NCBI GenBank assembly: GCA_037577475.1 | Contig: CM075195.1 | Span: forward strand, 22,533,399 to 22,597,398 | DNA: 64,000 nucleotides | From: Chaunax sp. Z400 | Lineage: Eukaryota > Chordata > Actinopteri > Lophiiformes > Chaunacidae | Direction: 5' to 3' | Shown here: positions 12,678 to 25,100 of the stretch, in pieces | Numbering within the stretch: the first letter of the stretch is position 1 | How the letters are laid out: the number at the start of each line of letters is the position of its first letter | Translations under genes and position numbers: made by a program | The notes under the pieces: model-generated | What the model was told of the DNA's origin: nothing | What the model saw: only the letters and a program-made list of their open reading frames with translations | Databases searched by the model: none

Positions 12678-15600
12678 GCCTGGCATTAGACACTAAGGGC
12701 CCGTCATGATTTTGTTGATCTTTCTGCCCATTGAGACTATGACTTATGCTGTCACCAGAGTTGCATACAAAGGAAGATTTCGAACTAGTGTCAGAAATTC
12801 AGCCATCAAGATAAAATTCTTAGAATTAGTGTGCTTTATCTTGACAATATAGAGATGCCTAATGTTTATTTGTAAAAACATTGATTGACAAACTGATGTT
12901 GCTCACATTTACCCCTGAACTGCAATAGTTCATGTCAGTAGAATTCAAATTTTGTCAAAAATGCATTTTTTGAAATACAATTCCAAACTTTCTGCTCTTC
13001 AACTATTATACTATTATTTAATTGACATTGGAGATTTATTGAACGAGAATTAGCTGTTTACAATACCATTTACAGTGAAGTATTTTGATGCACTGTTCAC
13101 ACAATTTATTCAAAAATCTGTCTGGATCATTTGTGGATAGGATAAATGAATATACATGGCAGAACGTGTCAATGCAGAGTCAATGGAGCAAAAAATATGG
13201 GAGAAGATTTTTAATTAGTTTTACAGCTTTTCAGAAAAACTGTGTGTGATGGACCTCATAATTCCTGCCAGGATGAAGTCACAGGTCTGTGAGAAAAGAG
13301 GTGTTTCTCCTTTAGGTTTACCAGCAGATTACATTCAGTCAGTCATGGCTGTTGTGTTTTGGATTCTCTCACTTTAGCCCCGCGATTTACTCGTCTGAAG
13401 AAGCCAAATGAGATCTTTCATTCAAATCAGTTGGATGGTTTGGAGATGAAGTGTCGATAGTACCGATGCTTTTAACCAATAATCAGAGTCTGAAGTTTAT
13501 TAAAAAGTCCTTTTCCCAAGAGTGCTCTTTATCAATTTCAGCTCTAATAATGGAGATTTGCAGGCGTGATGACACTGAGACGTGTGCATTGCTGTGTCAG
13601 TGTGTGTTTCTGTATTTTACATGCACAAATGTGTTGTGTATGTTTGGAAATGCATGTGAATTAAGGTGAGTGGCTGCCTTTTTTTCTCAGGCACCAATGT
13701 CTAGTATGAAACCTCCTGAGACAGAGAAGACAGCTTTTTAATTCCACTCCTCTCTAGTCGGCTGAGCTAACAGGAATTGAAATGTGCTGAGAAGAAAGAA
13801 GTTTTTATCAACAGCAAACTTGGAGACTCACTCATTTATTGAGCACCTAAAGGAAGATTGACTTAAGCTTATTGTATGTGCAGTGTTCAGCAACCGTGGT
13901 GGATACTCGCTCAGTGCTGGAGCAGATTGTAAATTATCACCCTCGGGCCACTGCCAGAGCTTCTCTTTTTAGATCAGTGTTGACAAAGGCTTGGGGAATG
14001 GCTTCTGGTGGGGTGTGGAGGTTTGGGGCACTGGGGAGTGTCCTTTGTTGTCGACTTCTTGTCTTTTTGAACCATCCCCTCCCAACCACCTGTCAGCCAT
14101 CATAGCCGATTATCAAAGCTCTGAAGCTGAGCTGAGCGTGCAGACTTACCCTGCTCTGAACTTTGTATATGAGGTACGCTTTTCCCCCCTTCTTGTGAGA
14201 TGAGAGGATGGAGGAAGACGCCTCAGTTCTGTCATACCATGGAGCAGCAACCTCAATTCATGAGGAACCTTTGAGAGCAGAAAGGATTAAGGCGAGGGAC
14301 CATGGCAGCTATGAAGAGTCAGGGTATTGTTGCGGCTTGCTCATCAAAGTGTATAGAGAGTTTTGAAAGAGTGAGGGGGTATATTTGCTGTCCCCACTCT
14401 GTACCAAACACATATAATGACACACCGTTTTTAAGTTTGAGCTGAAGTATTCTGTTGCTCTGAACTTTGCACAGGCCTCATTCATTTTCTTCATCATTTC
14501 AGCCGTTGTAGTTGTGCTTAAGTAACTACCCACATCATAAAAACAGATCACTCCCAGTAGGTTTGTGTTGGAAGAGTCAGAAAGACCCACACACATACAG
14601 TACGCTCACCCAAGCACACTTCATCCTGCCCGGTCCTGGTTACGGAGACAGGCTCTCATGTAGGCAGATTATTCACGGGGATTTCGTTCTAAATGAGGTG
14701 AAATTATTGGTCTCTGTGAAGCGGGTCTCTCAGAAGTCACTGCTAGGGCTCGAGCTGCTCCTTTTTGTTCTGGTCCCCTTTGTTGGCCTGCATGGCAGAG
14801 TAACCTGACCCCGGATGTGACAGGCGCACAACAGGAAACGAAAGAGCCATTTGTGGCTGTGACTTTAAGAATCAAGGAACATTAATTCTTTGAATGTGTG
14901 TGATTGACTGTCAGAGACACTGTCAAAGAAAAAAAACCCACTCTTGTCTGTAGCTCTTCAATTATTCTTGTCTGGTCTAAATCTTTGGACTCACATGGAT
15001 GTTCCATATTCACATCACCATTTGAAAAATGTGTTCGCGCTTAACTTCCTCCTTATGATAATTGTTAGCAATTGATCATTTCTGTTTTTATCTATAAAAT
15101 TAGTCCTCAAATAATTAGGTGATGAGTTGATTAACTGAACTATTACAGAAGTGAATCTGAAGTCCCCTGCTCTCAAATGTGAGATTTTGTTGCTTTTCTC
15201 TTGGAGACTTTGAAAATGATCCGATCTGTTTTCCACAAACTCGACAAATTATCAGTACTGTAGAGCAAAACTCCTGAAATACACCCTCTTGCATCATTGT
15301 AAGTGTGAGGTGTAGTCAACTGATGTTTGACTAAACTTGGAAAGCGGAAAGGTATGGCATTTCACAGTTAGCACAACTTAACAATCACTTCCCACATTCT
15401 TCATCAGGTCCTCTGAGTATGGAATTGCATGTTACTGTTGCATAGCTCTGTGTATTTGCGCTTACCAGACTTGGTTGTCTGCCTAGCTGTGGGTCTGTGA
15501 ATGTGTGGAAGTACTTGTGCGGTCACTCGGTAGTGCTGTAAATGTCTGCATGCACAAACACTATCCCGCTTTAATGTCTGGACTGCAAGTTTAGTCAACA

Positions 15601-16489
15601 TTTGAAGACAATCAAGTGAGACAGGACAGTGTGTGTTTGTGTGTGTGTATGTATGCAGAGCTCAATGGGCTTGTACAGTATGTCACCGGGAAATGCACAC
15701 AAACTCCAGCTCCTCCTCCTCAGTAGTCCTTTAGGTCCCTCCTGACCTCCAAGTCATCTGCAAACACTGTTAACATACTCAATGTGATGACTGTCAGTCT
15801 CTCCCTGAAGGCAGCAGAGGATGTTTGTGCAGGACTCTAATTAGTTTTCAATACACGTTGAGTATTTCAGATTGCTTCAGCTTAACAGTGGCTAAATGCA
15901 AACAGCCAGTTAATTTTTCCATTCCAGATTTAAACACTTGCCTCATTCCTTTCCAATTCAGGAGAATAGTGTTCTGCTCTGTTGTGCACTGAGGACTGAA
16001 GTGTGAGGTGAATCATCGGGAGTGTTTGCAGGGCAGAGCAGGCTACATCTGAAGTCCCTCCCTAACTCGGGGGAAGGTGGTGTGGTAGTTGTAGTTTGGG
16101 TGTCTTCTGCTGTTGTTTGGCCTGCCCTTTTGTCGTCCTAATGACCTGACCGCGTAAAGTTTGCCGCTCAATTCAAAAGGCATTAAGGGTCATTTTACCT
16201 GACGATGGCCATTTCCCCCATCACTAGCCTGGGGGAAGGGAGAGGTTAGAAAGGTTCCTCTCCACTGGGAAGCCACAGCGCCTTTTAGAGAGCAGTATTA
16301 ACCATAATCCAACTTAATTTTACTTTATTACAGTGATTTAAGAATGTGGTGATGAAAAACATCTTCATATGATCTGTTAATGTGATAATCCTTTTCAGAC
16401 ACCCCCCTCTTGATGTACCTAATGGCCTCACAGACCACCATATTTGTATTTACTGGGTACATTATCACAGCCTATTATGGCCGTCGCCA
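12678..16489. other. Non-coding stretch; possible conserved element inside
   Basis: No gene can be supported. A strong acceptor-like TTTTTTTCTCAG at 13680-13691 is followed by only 16 codons, and a donor-like GTGAGT lies just 25 nt upstream, too short for an intron. The interval 16130-16290 is non-repetitive and contains AATTCAAAAGGCATTAAGGG. It is a weak conserved non-coding candidate. Confidence 0.35.
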
Positions 16490-17010
16490 TATTTGTTGTT
16501 GTTTGAAACTTCACTGGTAGTAACAGGTAGCAACAACGCTGAATTGTACATCTGTGTAAATGCGAGGTGGAAAGGTAGGATGGGGATATGACATTTTGAT
16601 GTTGTATTATGCATGTGGCTGAAATGGGACAACTTAAAAAGTAGCTAGTAGCAGTTAGCAGCGAACTCACAGAAGAAAAAAGGACTTCAAATTGGAGGGA
16701 CAGCACAACGTATGGGAGCTCCTCGTCATCCAATCAGAAGACGAAATCAACCGTCGTTAACAGGGAAGGCAGATCGTTTTTTGGCCTTGTTAATCCATTC
16801 TTCACAAATGTTAGACGTCACACCAGACGCCAACGCTGCCATGTTGTACGTCACACCTCTTTTGCTTGAGAGACCCCAGCTCTCTATTTAAAATCACACA
16901 CAGGAGCGGCGTTGCTCCACTTTTGTCTTGTTCAGTATAAACGAACGAAAGGCAGTGTAGAGAATGGTCTTTGTTGCGATGCTGTTGCACGATCTAGAGG
17001 CTACTGTCTT
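16490..17010 (+). mobile_element. Dispersed repeat family C, copy 1
   Basis: Two separate blocks recur elsewhere in the window. Around 16520-16600, the sequence with ACATCTGTGTAAA followed by GGTGGAAAGGTAGGATGGGG matches 31735-31805. Around 16905-17000, the sequence with TTGTCTTGTT, TAAACGA, GGCAGTGTAGA and GCTGTTGCACGATCT matches 40450-40560 in inverted orientation. The order of blocks and the absence of conserved coding frames suggest an old non-autonomous element. Its termini and superfamily are not resolved. Confidence 0.6.
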
Positions 17011-17518
17011 ACACTTCAGCAGGACTACGGTGGACTCATGGTATGGTGGACTCCACGATGGATCTTGCAGTGCGTACCCTCCTGTGCAATAGTCACTACT
17101 TAAAAAAAAAAAAAAAGGTGCATTTCCCGTAACTGCAGACATGTATTTTTAAAATGTTTCAAACCTTGAGGTGTTTAACATCAGTCTTGTTCTAAGTGGA
17201 CATACAGATAAGTTCAAAGCATTTTCGGTGCCAGAGATTCTGAAAGTATTCTCATCAATCATATTTAATCAAGTTACTGGGACATTTATGGGACAATTCG
17301 GCAGGCACAGAAACATTGAGATTTCAAAGTCATGGCAGCTGCCCAGTAAGATATTGAATCTATTTAAATGGGCTACTTAGACATATTGATTCACCCTCTA
17401 TAAAATACAGTAAATTCTTTTAGAAGTTACTCAGCTTTCGTAATGTACATTGAGTTAGCAAGCAGAGGTCCAGGATGCAGACAAAGCACAAGGTCACATT
17501 AACATTAAGAATTAGGCT

Positions 17519-17560
17519 ATAACCAAACTACCTTTGACCATAACCAAATTACCTTAAACA
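17519..17560. repeat. 21-bp tandem duplication
   Basis: Two adjacent 21-nt units begin ATAACCAAACTACC and ATAACCAAATTACC, differing at a few positions. Confidence 0.75.
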
Positions 17561-18503
17561 CTTTGTTATATAAGTCAAAGTTGGAGCCAACCTAACCTGA
17601 TTAACAGAGCAGGATTACGTATGTCTCTCAAATCACTGTGGTTTGTTTAGAGCTTAGTCTGGCTTCTTTAATTTCTTTCTTTCTATGTATGCACCAAAAA
17701 GGTCACACTGTTAACAAGACAGAAAGTTATGTGTCTGCATGTGTAGCCCTAGCACTGGTGGAAAAGAAAAGATTTTTAGGGCAAGGGAACAATAGCTGAC
17801 TTTCAGTTTGTAATTCTTGTGCCAGCCCGCAAACACATTTGTAAACTCAAGCTATTGTGAAACAAATGTAGTACAAAACCACATGAATTGAACTTTCACC
17901 CTAACATGGTTATCCATACTGATGTGTTTATAATGCACACACAAATCTGGGGTTAAGGCACTAGCACGAGCCTTTTCATTAGCATTCAGTTGAAAGCTTT
18001 GGTTATTGCTCCAGTACCTGCTTGGTTGCTAAGGAATTGGCACTTAAGTAATGAAATGCCCATCGCTGATGGGGGCATTAGATTGTGCTGACACTGAGAG
18101 AGTGGGGCCAAGTGAGAGGGGAATGGGAACTAGAGCGAGGCAGAGAGCTGGGGATGGGCCCCAGTGAACATCATACACAACAGAGAGCTAGAGGAGAGTG
18201 GTGAGGCTGGTGCTGCTGGCAGACATCCATCACCTGAGGAAGGGATTTGACCAGCTTACTTAGAAAGTGTTCTCTCGACAGGTTTTGTCTCTCAAGACTA
18301 GAAAGAGGGGGCTAAACTGTAAGTTTCTATATTGTTTACATAAGATTTTGGTTTGTGCCTATTACAAATCCAGCAATCACAAACTCAAATGCTGATACAG
18401 ACTGAGATCCGAGAAGGCATCGACGTCACTATAAAGTCTGACGAGGCAGAAACAGGAGTAGTCAGTCGATCAGAGTTCTACAAATGCAGCGATTACTTTG
18501 GTG

Positions 18504-18521
18504 AATATCAATATTGATATT
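18504..18521. other. Perfect 18-bp AT-rich palindrome
   Basis: AATATCAATATTGATATT equals its own reverse complement. AT-rich palindromes of this size occur by chance in AT-rich DNA, and no function is claimed. Confidence 0.9.
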
Positions 18522-19987
18522 GTAATATTCCTTCAGTAAATGGAGCTTCAGTTAATAAATTGTAAATGTCATTAATTTTGCCATCACATAAATTAAGTTT
18601 GCTAACTTGTATTCTAGCTAGTTTTGCTTTCAGGCCTTCATGTTGACAGATGAACTTTTCTTTGCTTTTGCTGCTCTTTCTCTTCCTTTTTCTTTCTTCC
18701 TTGGCTTTTATCCATTTCCTTTCACTCCGTCCATTTGTTTTTTTTCTTTTCATTACAAATGACCTTTTGCTCAACCTCCACACTACACGCTCACCTGAGT
18801 ATAAAAAGCAGCACATGCCCTTTATCTTCAGAGCTTCCGCACCACTTTGGCTGCTTTACCTCCAGGCCTCCCACAATCTATGACCTTTGCTCTTACTTTT
18901 TGACCCCTGTTCTCAGTTTCTTCCCAGCATTATCCTGACCTCAACCTGATGCATTGACTACATTCATGCTTCAAAAGGTAGTTAGACATAACAAGATGAG
19001 TGTGTACGTCACCTGCCTGCGCCTTTATTATTAACTGCTTCCATGGACGCTGAGGCCTGACAGGCAGGTTACAATCTTTGATTATGTTCCCACAATAAGT
19101 AACAGCTCAAGTTAACAATGGAACCTGAGGAGGCCATTTAGTCGAGTATTTGTCCCTCTGTTGACTTTTGGACATTTTTGAAATTCCTTCCTCCATTCAT
19201 GTTTTGTGTGTATGTCGTCACGTGTCATTGCACCACTGGCCTTGTTCTGGTGTAACGTCCAACTATAAAGTGTATCCTGCACTGAAGCTTGAATGCTGAC
19301 ACATAGAGCTGCAAATCAATTCTTGTTGTCATTACCATTTAATTGGATGGGAGATTCCATAATAACATCAAAAACTCAAGGGCACATTTTTTTTCTTGTC
19401 CAACCAACAGGCTTAAACACAATCATATTCAATTTATGATAATATTAAAAAAGTAGTTGTGTTGGTTGTGTTGTTTGTTGTTTTGGGGGAATTATCTGGG
19501 ATTAATCTGTTGCATGTTTTATTTTGTGTATTTTGTTTTGTGGACCCCAGGAAGAAGAGTTTGTACCTTGGTGGTGTAAACCCTCGAAAAATAAATTAAG
19601 TCATTATACAAGTATAATAACTGTTAAAACTACTCAGTTGTGCAAATTGCTCGCTTAGCACATCATGAACACAATGTCCCTGACTTACTGCTGCACTTGA
19701 TCTTCCTCAGCTTGGAGGAAAACTTCACCATGGCATCATGAAATGGAAATTTTCCCACAGGAGGCTCATTTATTGAGATTTTCATTCTGGGCTCTCCTTG
19801 TAGCCTGTTCCTGTGGTCGGTTTTCACCAAAAGTGAAGATTTGTCTTTGTCTAGTAAATTCTTAAATCTAAAGATAGATTTATATTTATTTATTTATATT
19901 GCTAAAAGCAATAATGAGTTGTCTGAGTTACCCTGTTCATGGTGGAGAAATCTGCTTCACAGTTCACACTGCTCAGAGGAACGATGA

Positions 19988-19989
<2 letters not shown>

Positions 19990-20068
<79 letters not shown>
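19990..20068. repeat. (CT)n microsatellite with a short CA tail
   Basis: About 35 uninterrupted CT units followed by four CA units. Leu/Ser-rich frames across it are artefacts. Confidence 0.98.
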
Positions 20069-20274
20069 TCTTCTCCTCTCACTTCCTCCCCACGTCTGTC
20101 CCTCTCCTTTCTTCCACACCTGTACTTTGGTTTGGCTGGGGAGTTTTTGAGAAAAATGTTAAAATATTTTGTTGTCCTTCCCCTGTTTTTGCTTGTTTGG
20201 CGGCGCCATGGTCGTTAGTTAAAGCAATTGATTTTAAGCCTAATAAACCTGAAGCATTGTGGCAAATTATCCTC

Positions 20275-20805
20275 AAGAACCCATTCAACAATCACAACAT
20301 TGATTGGGTAGCTAACGTTAGCTGATTACTCAAACAGCATTATGTTAGGTTCCCAGTTCAACCATTATAATCATACTACTGATCATGAACACATTGTATT
20401 GTTAGGTTGTAACGTATTGACAGTGAAAATGAGAGCCAAATACAGCTGCATTGCCGTGACATGACAAAATATTAAATATCATAAACTTACTTGATGACGA
20501 TAAAAGTCAGCATTTCTCCAGTCCAGTCCATCATTACATCTAACTGCAGCATTCATTCAAATAGTCCCGGGTTTGTTTACGAGTGAGTGACGGAAGTAAT
20601 TAGAGAGGCAGAGCTCTTAGCGGGAGTGTACACAGAGAGGGAGGCAGACTCCTTTTCAGAACAACGCAGCACAGAGGCTCCCAAACGCAAACCATTATTT
20701 TTGAATGAATGAATATTTGATGATATTCGGCATGTGAAAAAAATATTTTTTGGCCTGTTGTTGGCCTGGCGGGGGTCTTGTTGTACAATGGTCGGGGAAC
20801 CCCTG
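20275..20805 (+). mobile_element. hAT-like MITE family B, copy 1
   Basis: Closely related, in the same orientation, to the copy at 35184-35717. Shared blocks include TTAGCTGATTACT, TTAGGTTCCCAGTTCAACCA, GATCATGAACACAT, AGAGCCAAATACAGCTGCA and, near the end, TTGGCCTGTTGTTGGCCTGG. The right terminus, GGGGAACCCCTG at 20794-20805, resembles the hAT-type end of the second copy. The left terminus is not recognisable: homology begins around 20275 and the CAGTG start is missing, so this copy is truncated or rearranged at the left. There are no long open frames. Confidence 0.8.
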
Positions 20806-21420
20806 AGTTCAGTAAACAAAAATAGGCCTCAGAAAAAAATGTAGAACTAAATGTTGACTTTTTGGTGTCTTTATTTCTTTGTTGATAGTTTACCTCCATT
20901 TATGTCCTAGACCTTTTTTTTTCTTCGAACAGCTACTGTACTCTTTGATTTATGATTCTTCAAACCCCAGGGGTGAAACTGATTGAAGTTGCATTATGCT
21001 CACTAAATTGCTACCTGTAACTTTGAGGTCTTAACTAAAACCTGTGTTGTGGTCACAGGTGTTTTCTTAGGAACAAGGGGGGTGTTGGGTTGAGGGAGTG
21101 AGTAAGAGAACAGGAACATAATGAAGCCTATTAGATGGAGATACTTTTTCAAAGTGAAATATCCAGTGGAGAGAATCAAATTCAGTCTTTGTTCTTGTCT
21201 GCTCAGTGGAAGTCACACACAGAAGTCCTACTACAGTCTGAAAAGTTAGCGGGAATGCATTGTTCAGGCAAACAGACCTGGGTGAACTGGCTGTAATTCT
21301 ATATAGGCACTTTCATTTTTTAATTTATCACAGTTAATATTTAATTGCACACTTAATAGCAAACACTAACCACCAAACCCAGACCAGTATGAAATTGCTT
21401 GGCATCTTGTTCCAACAACA

Positions 21421-21906
21421 TGGGTTATCCACAGGCCCCCATCTCACCCTGACTTCCACATATTTGACCTGCTGCCCTCTGGCAGACGCTACAGGTGCAT
21501 GAAGACCAAGAAAAGCTTCTTCCCCAAAGCAATAACCATCCTGAACTCAAATATACACACAACACACAACACACGCGTACACATACACACTGCCCAGGGC
21601 ATCATCATCTCCTCTCCCCACACTTCATCCTACAGTGCAAAATATATATATGAACTCATCTTCTGTGCAATAATTCACCTGCAGTGCAATATACTTATCA
21701 ATAGTGCAATATATTTAAATACAATACCATATGTTTATTGACAGTGCAATATATTTAATTCTCATATACATTACTTGAACTGTCATGTAAATTGTTGTTT
21801 CTCGCCACTAGGCCTGTATATTTTGTGTGCACCTTAAGGAGTTGCTCTTTTAATTTCATTGTACACGGTATAATGACAATAAAGGCTTTCTATTCTATTC
21901 TATTCC
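21421..21906 (+). mobile_element. 5'-truncated non-LTR retrotransposon (CR1/L2/Rex1-like) 3' end
   Basis: The first part translates as FDLLPSGRRYRCMKTKKSFF followed by PKAITILNS. This is the end-of-ORF2 pattern (LPSGRRYR, then a Lys/Arg-rich stretch, SFFP-A, LN) common to LINEs of the CR1/L2/Rex1 group. A 3'UTR-like region follows with repeated AGTGCAATATA motifs, then AATTTCATTGTACACGG, AATGACAATAAAGG and a terminal TTCTA microsatellite (about 21889-21905). Such a tail is typical of this group, in which reverse transcription starts at the 3' end and most copies are 5'-truncated. No reverse transcriptase or endonuclease domain is left. The exact clade is uncertain. Confidence 0.8.
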
Positions 21907-21974
21907 CTTAGATTCTCCTCTAAATCCGGGAACTTGATTCTGGGCATTAACGCCCATTCAGCCTCAACAGCATT

Positions 21975-22105
21975 TGTACGGTGTAGTGTGTTCATGTTTG
22001 TGATTCAAGGGGAGATAATTTGTGGACATTCTGGTTATGTGTGTGAAGAAACCCAATTTCATAATCGGTTAGGATTTTAAAACTCCTGTAGTGTGAGCCC
22101 GGCTC
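21975..22105. mobile_element. MITE family A, right-half copy
   Basis: It aligns with the right end of the copy at 26526-27166: TAGTGTGTTCATG, GGGGAGATAATTTGTGGA, TTAGGATTTTAAAACTCCTG and TAGTGTGAG in the same order. The left half of the element is absent, and a LINE tail lies about 70 bp upstream. Confidence 0.75.
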
Positions 22106-22110
22106 AACAC

Positions 22111-25100
22111 TTGCTCACTCTGCAGTCAGAGGCAGGGTTTGAATTGAGTCTATTATAAGAAGTTGCCGTGATTGAAGGTCGGAAATACAGATGCAGTGAC
22201 TCAGCGTTTGCTCATTTGGATTTGTCTGTTGTCAATGATAAGAAGCGGTGAGGGCTGGAGAGAGAGAGAGAGAAACAGAGGTGAACAACCTGTTCATTAA
22301 AGCAGTTCGCTAATGATTTACAGGAGTTTGAGAAATGCACTCAGCACAGTTAGTGAGCCTGAACGAGGAATAGAAGGTGAAGCACAGCAACCCTTTTTGC
22401 CTGAGAACTCTTTATGTCCATGTACCAAATATCAAGATTAAACATTAGGGCTAGCATTAGCATTAGTGCTACAAGGCACCTTGGATTTCTTGGTCATTTG
22501 AGTAGGTTTTATGCTTGAGCTGAAGGTGCAAGCTGTTGCATATTCGTTTTGGGTGACATGCAGTGAGGCAAATACACGCCCCCACAAGTTGAAAATGTTT
22601 CAACTTTAGCAAAAGTTTCATGTGCATACCTTGAAGCTTTTTGACTCTAATTCCTAAATTTACAGTGAGAAGAAGAAAACAATAGGGTCCTGCAAGAAAT
22701 AACACAAAGAATGGTTCGTGGTAAGTTCTGAGATGGGTCACATTGAGAAGCAACACAAATGCAATACAGGCTATACTCCTAGCTACACTTAACATCAAGC
22801 TAGCATCTGTACAGTTGGTAGGTACATCATTGGACTGCCCTTACAGTCCAGCTTTCAAATGTGAACCAAATGTGAAATGTGGCCAGGAAAATCAGTTTTC
22901 CTTCAAATTAATCTTATCTGTAGAGTGGCCAATTTGAATCATAGCAACCACAAAGGGGGAGCTCTACTGTAAAGAGATACCATAGAGATATCTCAGACAA
23001 TAACTAAAATAGATCAGAATGCAGTGCATCCATAACACATGCTTGATCATACACACCCCCTCTTCCATGAACTGCTTGACAAATTTCCAACTTTCATGGG
23101 AAGCTTCAATTTCAAACTAGTTTTGGCAAAAGGGCATTCTGGGAAAAGCCTGCAGTCTTGAGCAGCAGTGGGTGCACCAAACAGTGTTACAATTCATTAC
23201 AAAATACCTTCAGAAAAGCTTAAAGATGTCAATAAACAGATAACATTGAGTTATCATGGGAAGTGTGAGGGTTGAAAATGATCATTTTTATGAGTCAAAT
23301 TCCTGGTGTTCTTATCACCCACTGAGAGCCTTTACTCAACCTCATAAAAATAACTATCTCCCTGTGTATAATGAAAAATCACTTTTGGAATGACTGCCTC
23401 CTAACCCCTGCAGGTTAACCATGTCAAATCACACTTGGAAGTATAGCTCTCATGTCTAACATCCTCTAAAACCTTCTTTGCTTTGCAGCCTGCTGGACTG
23501 TGAGGCAGAGACGGAAGCCCTTGACATCTGGTTATCATTTTTGTACATTTTAAATTGGATATTGACCTGGGATTGCCATGTGTCCATGGACTCGCTGCTG
23601 ATCTAACTGTAGTGGGCAGAGAATCCCTCGTGACTTTCCCAGAGCTCATAAAGCAACCCCAGCTCTTCCATTGCGCAGTAATGAGCATGTGTTCAACCAT
23701 GGGAGTTAAAGCCCAAAGCCAAAGCCTCTACCACCACCACCACCACCACCAGCCTGGACTGTCGCCCAGACAGTAGAGCGGACTGCTGTCCAGTAAGCCC
23801 CTGGACAGCAGACACAAACCCTTAGAACAAAGACAAAACCACCAAACCTAACTTGTGTTTAGTCTTGGTTTTTGTGGAAGTGAGGCATCTAATCTCCTGT
23901 CAGATTAGCCATCCCATTATAGATCATTCCACCATTGTTTTTATGGGACAGGAGGGAGCTCTGCAGCACATTATCTTTGTCCAGCACTTTTTACTCAAAG
24001 CTTAATACTTTTAATGTAGTCGGCAAACGGTAGAACACAAACGGTTTTCATTTGTTTGTTTTATTAAATAATAGATGGCTGAGATAGACAATGCAAAAAC
24101 AGAGTTCTAAAGGTCAAACACTTAAACCAGCTTCATGAAGTTTTCACTCTGAGACCCAGTTTTTATGATTGTCAGTATGTTCCAGAAGTACGTTTCTGAT
24201 GAAGTGTTTGAATATTTATTTTGTCCATAAACTCCATCATCTATTGTCTCTGAGCAACCTCCAGAGAACGTACTTGAATTTGCTGCATTCAGCAGCAAAT
24301 GATGATGATGATGATTACAAGGAACAACCAGTGGATGATATCTGTCATCAGTGTTGATGGATATTTTCTACTTAAAACCCTTGTCACTATGCTGCATGTG
24401 GCAGTTATCCAGCAAAAAAGAGATGCCTTCATACAAGATGGTCAAAATGATTTTTCAATTGATTGTTGATTTAATATTTTTCTTCAATCTTTTTGCTGCT
24501 CTTTTAATGAAAAGCTCTGGAAAGTAAACTTTCACAAAGTCACAGTTGTTCTCCTGGAAGTCGCGCTTGAATGTAAAACAGCGATGTTGTGATTGAGTGA
24601 ATGAGTTTCCTTTAATGCCAGCCATAAAAGTGCCCCCGCCACTTTATTAACAACCCTCCTCTATAAGTAGCTCTTAATGCAGCTCTTTCCTCTACTACAG
24701 TTATACATCACTGTGGCTCCTCATAAAATAAAACTTCATTTTACTAATAAATGTAAATGAAATACATCCCACATGGCTCAGTAGCAACAGGTCTCAGATC
24801 ATAAAGGCTACTTAAGCTACATTGGCAGGAGTATTAATTGTCTGTAAAGTTTATGACATTGCTGAGTTAATCAAATTCCCTGTCCCTCAATTATCTCCCA
24901 TGGTTTTTGCTCTCTCACACAGACTTGATTCCACGTCCCCTGCAGCCATCTCTCGATTAAAGTATTGGATAATCATGGCAATTACCACCCAAACAACTCT
25001 GCCAAGTCTTATTAACCCCCAGCCTCTCAGGATCTTGACAGCTGGCGCGTAGTGGCTCATTCTCTCCATATCCCTTCCACTGACCCAGGAAATACTCTTT

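Larger units (their letters stand above)
17011..19989. other. Non-coding stretch
   Basis: No gene or transposon recognised. It holds a 15-nt A-run near 17102, a two-unit tandem repeat at 17519, a small hairpin at 18057 and an 18-bp palindrome at 18504, all listed separately where notable. Confidence 0.4.

Noticed and set aside
13669..13735. Strong acceptor-like tract followed by a 16-codon frame to a stop
   Set aside because: The paired donor-like site lies only 25 nt upstream, too short for an intron, and the coding part is too small to judge.
19939..20325. 128-codon plus-strand open frame
   Set aside because: Its first half is Ser/Leu from the CT microsatellite and its end runs into a hAT-like MITE. 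There is no domain.
22469..22798. 109-codon minus-strand frame with a hydrophobic N-terminus
   Set aside because: The hydrophobic stretch could mimic a membrane segment, but there is no promoter, splice or family support and part may be an old repeat.
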